Part shown: in pieces, positions 13,554 to 17,037 of the stretch
Layout: each line of letters opens with the position of its first letter
Position numbering within the stretch: position 1 is the stretch's first letter
Assembly: GCA_964404075.1 (NCBI GenBank)
Contig: CAYOIM010000021.1
Coordinates: 1 to 17,037 of the forward strand
Direction: 5' to 3'
DNA from: CAYTED01 sp964404075
GTDB lineage: Bacteria > Patescibacteriota > Minisyncoccia > Moranbacterales > UBA1568
DNA: 17,037 nucleotides
Notes under the pieces: generated by a model
Told to the model about the DNA's origin: nothing
What the model saw: only the letters and a program-made list of their open reading frames with translations
Database searches by the model: none
Program-made: the position numbers and the translations under genes

Positions 13554-14266
13554 GGTGCCAGTGTATCACGGTTTTTCTTTTCTTTGAAGGGAGCGAGGCT
13601 TGTGAGCGCGACGATGAGGGTGATGGAGAGGATGACGAAGAGGATCGCGATGGCACCGATGGCGGAATCCTTCAGGAACCAGGGTTTGTACTGGGAAATT
13701 CTCTGATTGAGCTCATAGAGGTCTTCCCACCAGTGATCGTTGCGATAGACGGTGCGGAGGGAGAGGGACTGACCATTGACGGGGGTGTTGAGGGCGGTAT
13801 CGGTGAGCAGAAAATCCGGATTGTCTGGCGCGACGGTGAAGAATCGGAGGTATTTCGACTGACCTTGGGTCGTTTGGTAGGAGAGGAGCATGCAATAGGT
13901 TTCCCCGGCGGAGTGTCCGATCGGAGGGAATGTCAAGGCGTAGAGATCGTCGGTATTGAGGAAGGGTCGTTCGAGGGCGCCGTCTCGCAGTGTATCCCTG
14001 CAATGTGCATCGCCGAGTTTCATCGTGACTGTGTCGCCGGACTTGATGCCAGGCGCGCGAAGCAGTACCTGGATGGTTTCGAGGTTGTCGCGACTTGCGG
14101 TGAATTTTTGGGAAAATGTCTGTCCGGGGAATATCTTGATGGTATCGCCCTTGGCGAGGATATGCGCGGCGGGGAATGATATGAGCGTGAAGAATCGGAA
14201 GAATATGAGGAGCGTCGATATCCCGAGGAGGCCGAGGAGAATTTGTTTGGAATCAATTTTGAGCAT
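13550..14266 (-). CDS. Membrane-anchored protein with probable extracytoplasmic beta-rich domain
   Basis: A protein of about 238 residues from the ATG at 14266; an in-frame GTG at 14281 would add five residues (MKKCA). It has a membrane helix at about 7-32, a central hydrophilic region of roughly 165 residues rich in short strands and Thr/Ser, and a second membrane helix at about 205-230 followed by a short basic tail. The central region, with phrases such as GDTIKIFPGQTFSQKF and LLRAPGIKSGDTVTMKLG, resembles a beta-sandwich or carbohydrate-binding fold; this is inference from pattern and I recognise no named family. It lies between two glycosyltransferase-type genes and overlaps the next by four bases. 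It is probably a partner or accessory of the same surface-glycan pathway. Confidence 0.75.
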   Translation of the reverse strand: MLKIDSKQILLGLLGISTLLIFFRFFTLISFPAAHILAKGDTIKIFPGQTFSQKFTASRDNLETIQVLLRAPGIKSGDTVTMKLGDAHCRDTLRDGALERPFLNTDDLYALTFPPIGHSAGETYCMLLSYQTTQGQSKYLRFFTVAPDNPDFLLTDTALNTPVNGQSLSLRTVYRNDHWWEDLYELNQRISQYKPWFLKDSAIGAIAILFVILSITLIVALTSLAPFKEKKNRDTLAP

Positions 14267-14323
14267 AGCGCATTTTTTCACCTTTCTTGCTTTCCGACTT
14301 TATAAACCTTACGAACTTTGGGC

Positions 14324-15805
14324 TTAAAAGTAAAATCGGAGGATGATCACATTGAAAATGAGATAGGTCATGAGGGAGAAAGAGCCGATGAGGAGGGCGA
14401 GGAGGAGTGTTTCGAAATATCGTTCCTTCCCGAACCAGGCGAGGATCGCGCCGAGGCCGGCCCCGATGAGGAGGATATGCGCGGCGAGATTGGGGAGGAA
14501 GTACCGTCCCGGGGTGCCGAGGCTCATCCGCATCCCGCCGATCTGGCTGAAGACATTCCAATCGGCGATGCGGATGCCGAGCTGAAGCGCGACGATCATG
14601 CCGATGAGGAAGATGACATATTTTCTCGCGGGGAGGAATGATGGATAGTCCGATTTGAATTTCTTCGAAAACAGAAGGAGTCCGAGTCCGATGATGGCGA
14701 CGATCTCGATGAGAAAAATGATGTCGGTGACATGGCTGAGCACGGGACTGTTCACCCAGGAGAGCGTTCCCCAGTAGGTTTCTGATGGGAGGACGAACCG
14801 GCTCCAGGTGATGGTTTTCGAAATATACTCGCCGATCGATGCAAAATCATGGATCCGGAAGAAATGATCGAAGAGAAATGCGGTGACAGCGGCGAATGCG
14901 ATGAAACAGGCTCCGAAGATGCCGTATCGGATTTTCTTGTCTTGCGGTCCCATTTTTTCATAGAGGAGGAAAGCAATGAGACCGAAAAGCGCTATTACCA
15001 GGATGTATCCGGTTCCTTTGGTCTCTGTAGCGATGAGGAGAGAGAGGAAGAGGAGTGATAGGGATTTCACGTCCAGACCATTCTTTAGCGCGAGTGCCCC
15101 GGCAGAGGTGAAGAGGAAGAATGAAGGGATGAGAAGCGCGTCGTAGTTGATATTCGTGAGGTAGAGCGAGAATTTTGGTTGGAAGGAGAGGATGGCGGTG
15201 AGGATGAGGCTCGCATATCCGGAAAATCCGATTGTGCGGGCGATCTGGTATGTGAGGAAGACGGCGAAAGTCCCAAGGAGGACGGAGAAGATCCGGATGA
15301 GGGAGAATCGGACGAGGATATCTTCGTGTGCGAAAAACCGCTCGATAGACGATGCGATCCGGTGGTAGAGGGATTTCGCTCCGGCGGCGGTATCCGGTTC
15401 GAGATAATAATTGTAGGGTTTCCAGATTTTTTCGCGGATGGCGGATTCATGGATGCCATCGGAGGAGTCGGAGAAATTGATGGTGTTGTAGATCTCCTTG
15501 CGGAGGATACCCGTGTCGGTCGCTTTCGCTGTTTTCTGGATTTCCTCGGAGAAATTATAGGTATCGAAGTTATCCTTGTCGCGGAGGGCGCTGTCATTCC
15601 CTCGATCGTTTTTTTCGGATTTCGGTACGACACCGGTCGGTTCGGCGAGATATTGTATGGTATTGTAGTGCCGCGCTTCGTCCTGCCCGCCGAATATCGG
15701 CTGTATGGTCGAGAGGAAAACACCCTTCAAGAAAAAGACGATGAGAATGAGAGCGAGAAGAGCGCTGGGATCCCGAAAATGCCACAGGGAAAAGATTCTG
15801 TTCAT
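14324..15805 (-). CDS. Multi-pass membrane protein, DUF2142/GT-C glycosyltransferase-like
   Basis: About 493 residues from the ATG at 15805; the TTG two codons earlier is a poorer start. It has many hydrophobic helices. The first (about 14-34) is followed by an extracytoplasmic loop of roughly 120 residues that begins with GGQDEARHY, where D42-E43 match the acidic pair in the first loop of GT-C transferases. Near the C-terminus it carries PGRYFLPNLAAH, the GRYxxP motif I associate with DUF2142 membrane proteins. GT-C enzymes move sugars from polyprenyl-phosphate donors to acceptors outside the membrane, which fits the GtrB-like gene two places downstream. The gap to the next gene is about 57 bases. 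Transcription from the promoter just upstream would start at or next to the ATG, making this a likely leaderless message. Confidence 0.8.
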   Translation of the reverse strand: MNRIFSLWHFRDPSALLALILIVFFLKGVFLSTIQPIFGGQDEARHYNTIQYLAEPTGVVPKSEKNDRGNDSALRDKDNFDTYNFSEEIQKTAKATDTGILRKEIYNTINFSDSSDGIHESAIREKIWKPYNYYLEPDTAAGAKSLYHRIASSIERFFAHEDILVRFSLIRIFSVLLGTFAVFLTYQIARTIGFSGYASLILTAILSFQPKFSLYLTNINYDALLIPSFFLFTSAGALALKNGLDVKSLSLLFLSLLIATETKGTGYILVIALFGLIAFLLYEKMGPQDKKIRYGIFGACFIAFAAVTAFLFDHFFRIHDFASIGEYISKTITWSRFVLPSETYWGTLSWVNSPVLSHVTDIIFLIEIVAIIGLGLLLFSKKFKSDYPSFLPARKYVIFLIGMIVALQLGIRIADWNVFSQIGGMRMSLGTPGRYFLPNLAAHILLIGAGLGAILAWFGKERYFETLLLALLIGSFSLMTYLIFNVIILRFYF

Positions 15806-15811
15806 AACCAA

Positions 15812-15839
15812 AGTATATCATATTTTTTGGCTTGTTCAA
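15812..15839 (-). promoter_or_regulatory. Promoter of the glycan operon, leaderless start
   Basis: On the minus strand TTGAAC (15839-15834), a 16-base spacer and TATACT (15817-15812), with TGA just before the -10. The A of the start codon at 15805 is 7 bases after the -10, the usual distance to +1, so the mRNA should begin at the start codon. Confidence 0.75.
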
Positions 15840-15872
15840 TGTATTGATGAGGAGCAGGTTGTTTTGAAATTC

Positions 15873-15901
15873 TTGGAAGAATGCTTGATGTGGAGTATAT
15901 T
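15873..15901 (+). promoter_or_regulatory. galE promoter
   Basis: TTGGAA (15873-15878), a 17-base spacer and TATATT (15896-15901). The predicted start near 15908 leaves a leader of about 28 nt. Together with the minus-strand promoter at 15812-15839 it makes a compact divergent control region of about 130 bp. A consensus TTGACA at 15927-15932 lies too close to the ATG to act as -35 for this gene. Confidence 0.6.
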
Positions 15902-15935
15902 GGAATGACTTCTTGAGAATCTTTATTGACAATAT

Positions 15936-16940
15936 ATGAAGAAAATACTGATTACCGGTGGTGGGGGATATATCGGGAGTCATGTGGCGAAGCTCTTTCT
16001 TGAGAAGGGCTTTCCCGTCGTTGTCTTGGATAACTTCTTTCGTGGGTACCGAGAACCGCTTCGCATCCTCTCGAAAATCGGGAGTATCGAAGTCGAAGAG
16101 GCGGATCTGCTCGATGCCGATGCGGTCCGGGCTGTTTTCGCGAAGCATGATATCGGCGCGGTCCTCCATTTCGCGGCGCTTTGCATCGTGAACGAATCAG
16201 TCGAACAGCCGGAGCTTTATATGCGGAACAATGTCGAGGGAACGGGAAATCTCCTTTCGGCGATGCGCGCATCCGGCGTGAAGCGACTTATTTTTTCTTC
16301 CACTTGTGCAGTGTATGGCGAGGCGGAATATCTCCCCGTCGATGAAGCACATCCGCTTCATCCGGCGAATCCTTATGGTGAATCCAAGCTCGCCGCGGAA
16401 GAGCTGGTTCGTCAGGCAGGGAAGAGATATGAGCTCCATTCCATCATATTCCGGTATTTCAATGTCTGCGGGGCATCGAGTGATGGGCTCATAGGAGATA
16501 GCAAGAAACCGTCGCAACTCCTCGTGCAGAATGCAGTGCGCGGCGCGATGGGCATCGAACCGTTTTCCTATACTTGCGCGGATGTCGACACGCCGGACCG
16601 CACGCCGATTCGGGATTATATCGATGTGGAAGATCTGGCGCGGGCGCATTTTCTCGGGTATGAGTATCTCGTGGCAGGCGGTGCGTCGGGAGTCTTCAAT
16701 CTCGGGAATGGGCGCGGCTATTCCGTGGAGGAAATCGTCTCGGAAGTAGAGTGGCAGTTCGGGACGACGATGGAAAAGAAAACTCCCGCTGAGAAGCGTA
16801 AAGGAGAGTATGCGCAGGTATATGCTGATCCGACCAGGGTGTGGGAGATTCTCCGTTTCCGACCGCAGAAATCCCTCGCCAAGAGCATCGAAAGCCTTCG
16901 AAAGTGGTATACCGGACATCCGGATGGGTACGGGGAATGA
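15936..16940 (+). CDS. galE: UDP-glucose 4-epimerase GalE
   Basis: An extended short-chain dehydrogenase that interconverts UDP-glucose and UDP-galactose (in some members also the N-acetyl forms) with bound NAD. The 334-residue length is typical. Seen: the NAD-binding glycine motif TGGGGYIGSH (7-16), D32-N33 after strand 2, SSTCAVYG (121-128) with the catalytic Ser/Thr at T123, Y147-x3-K151 in PYGESK, FRYFNVCGA in the substrate region, and RDYIDVEDLARAH near the C-terminal domain. All catalytic positions are filled. It diverges from the glycan operon (12603-15805), so it could supply UDP-hexose to the same pathway. No Shine-Dalgarno precedes the ATG. Confidence 0.95.
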   Translation: MKKILITGGGGYIGSHVAKLFLEKGFPVVVLDNFFRGYREPLRILSKIGSIEVEEADLLDADAVRAVFAKHDIGAVLHFAALCIVNESVEQPELYMRNNVEGTGNLLSAMRASGVKRLIFSSTCAVYGEAEYLPVDEAHPLHPANPYGESKLAAEELVRQAGKRYELHSIIFRYFNVCGASSDGLIGDSKKPSQLLVQNAVRGAMGIEPFSYTCADVDTPDRTPIRDYIDVEDLARAHFLGYEYLVAGGASGVFNLGNGRGYSVEEIVSEVEWQFGTTMEKKTPAEKRKGEYAQVYADPTRVWEILRFRPQKSLAKSIESLRKWYTGHPDGYGE

Positions 16941-16992
16941 TTCCTCTATAATAAGCCATAAAAGTTATAAATTGACAATACCTTCGCAATGG

Positions 16993-17021
16993 TTCAATAG
17001 CTTGGAAACACCTGGTATACT
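16993..17021 (+). promoter_or_regulatory. Possible promoter reading out of the window
   Basis: TTCAAT (16993-16998), a 17-base spacer and TATACT (17016-17021), preceded by TGG (extended -10). The gene it would serve is beyond the right edge. The region between the galE stop and this site is A/T-rich with no clear terminator. Confidence 0.45.
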
Positions 17022-17037
17022 CACTCGTTACCCATAC

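Noticed and set aside
12507..13706. A 399-codon plus-strand frame opposite the glycosyltransferase gene
   Set aside because: The product is a low-complexity Asp/Glu/Arg-rich string, which is what the complement of GT2 codons gives; it also crosses the strong terminator at 12571-12596.
1..17037. CRISPR arrays, tRNA or rRNA genes, transposases
   Set aside because: No regularly spaced direct repeats, cloverleaf-like sequences, rRNA signatures or transposase motifs were seen on either strand.

Overview
The window looks like a chromosomal stretch from a small-genome uncultivated bacterium, probably Candidate Phyla Radiation (Patescibacteria), perhaps Parcubacteria-like. The pointers are mostly short proteins, compact repair proteins (UvrC without its C-terminal helix-hairpin-helix region, UvrA with a collapsed zinc-domain insertion), short or leaderless 5' ends, almost no Shine-Dalgarno motifs, and many secreted or membrane proteins of unknown family. 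TGA is used as a normal stop, which argues against the Gracilibacteria/Absconditabacteria code. The phylum call is inference; no rRNA or ribosomal protein gene is present. No CRISPR array, tRNA, rRNA, transposase or phage gene was seen.

Layout. (1) 92-2469, plus strand: a membrane-anchored exported protein with a possible TIM-barrel fold, two very small ORFs, and a DedA-family membrane protein. (2) 2574-11893: a DNA-repair block. It holds uvrB, a pair of overlapping genes for exported charged proteins, a minimal O6-alkylguanine-DNA alkyltransferase, a YdjC/ChbG-like deacetylase, uvrA, a minus-strand unknown gene, and uvrC. All three components of UvrABC nucleotide excision repair, plus direct alkyl reversal, lie within about 9.5 kb, although each uvr gene has its own promoter. 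(3) 12079-12564: an unknown helical protein ended by a strong palindromic terminator. (4) 12603-15805, minus strand: a glycan-assembly operon of a large multi-pass membrane protein (DUF2142/GT-C-like), a membrane-anchored protein with a probable beta-rich external domain, and a GtrB/DPM1-like polyprenyl-phosphate glycosyltransferase. It diverges from galE (15936-16940), which could supply UDP-hexose for the same surface glycan.

The most unusual signal is a short palindromic sequence present in two unrelated genes. A 43-nt core (8155-8197 in uvrA, 11119-11161 in uvrC; 37 of 43 bases identical by my alignment) sits in frame, in the same reading frame in both, and adds about 15-20 residues at places where the families normally have a short loop. 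This resembles the in-frame palindromic elements known from Rickettsia, here in two nucleotide excision repair genes. A second, intergenic inverted repeat (GCGGTCGTTCCG, 8-9 nt, CGGTGCGACCGC) occurs three times, each time in the leader or just upstream of a gene.

The 100-N gap at 10407-10506 is flanked by an exact 55-bp duplication, so it is most likely two overlapping contig ends and not missing sequence.
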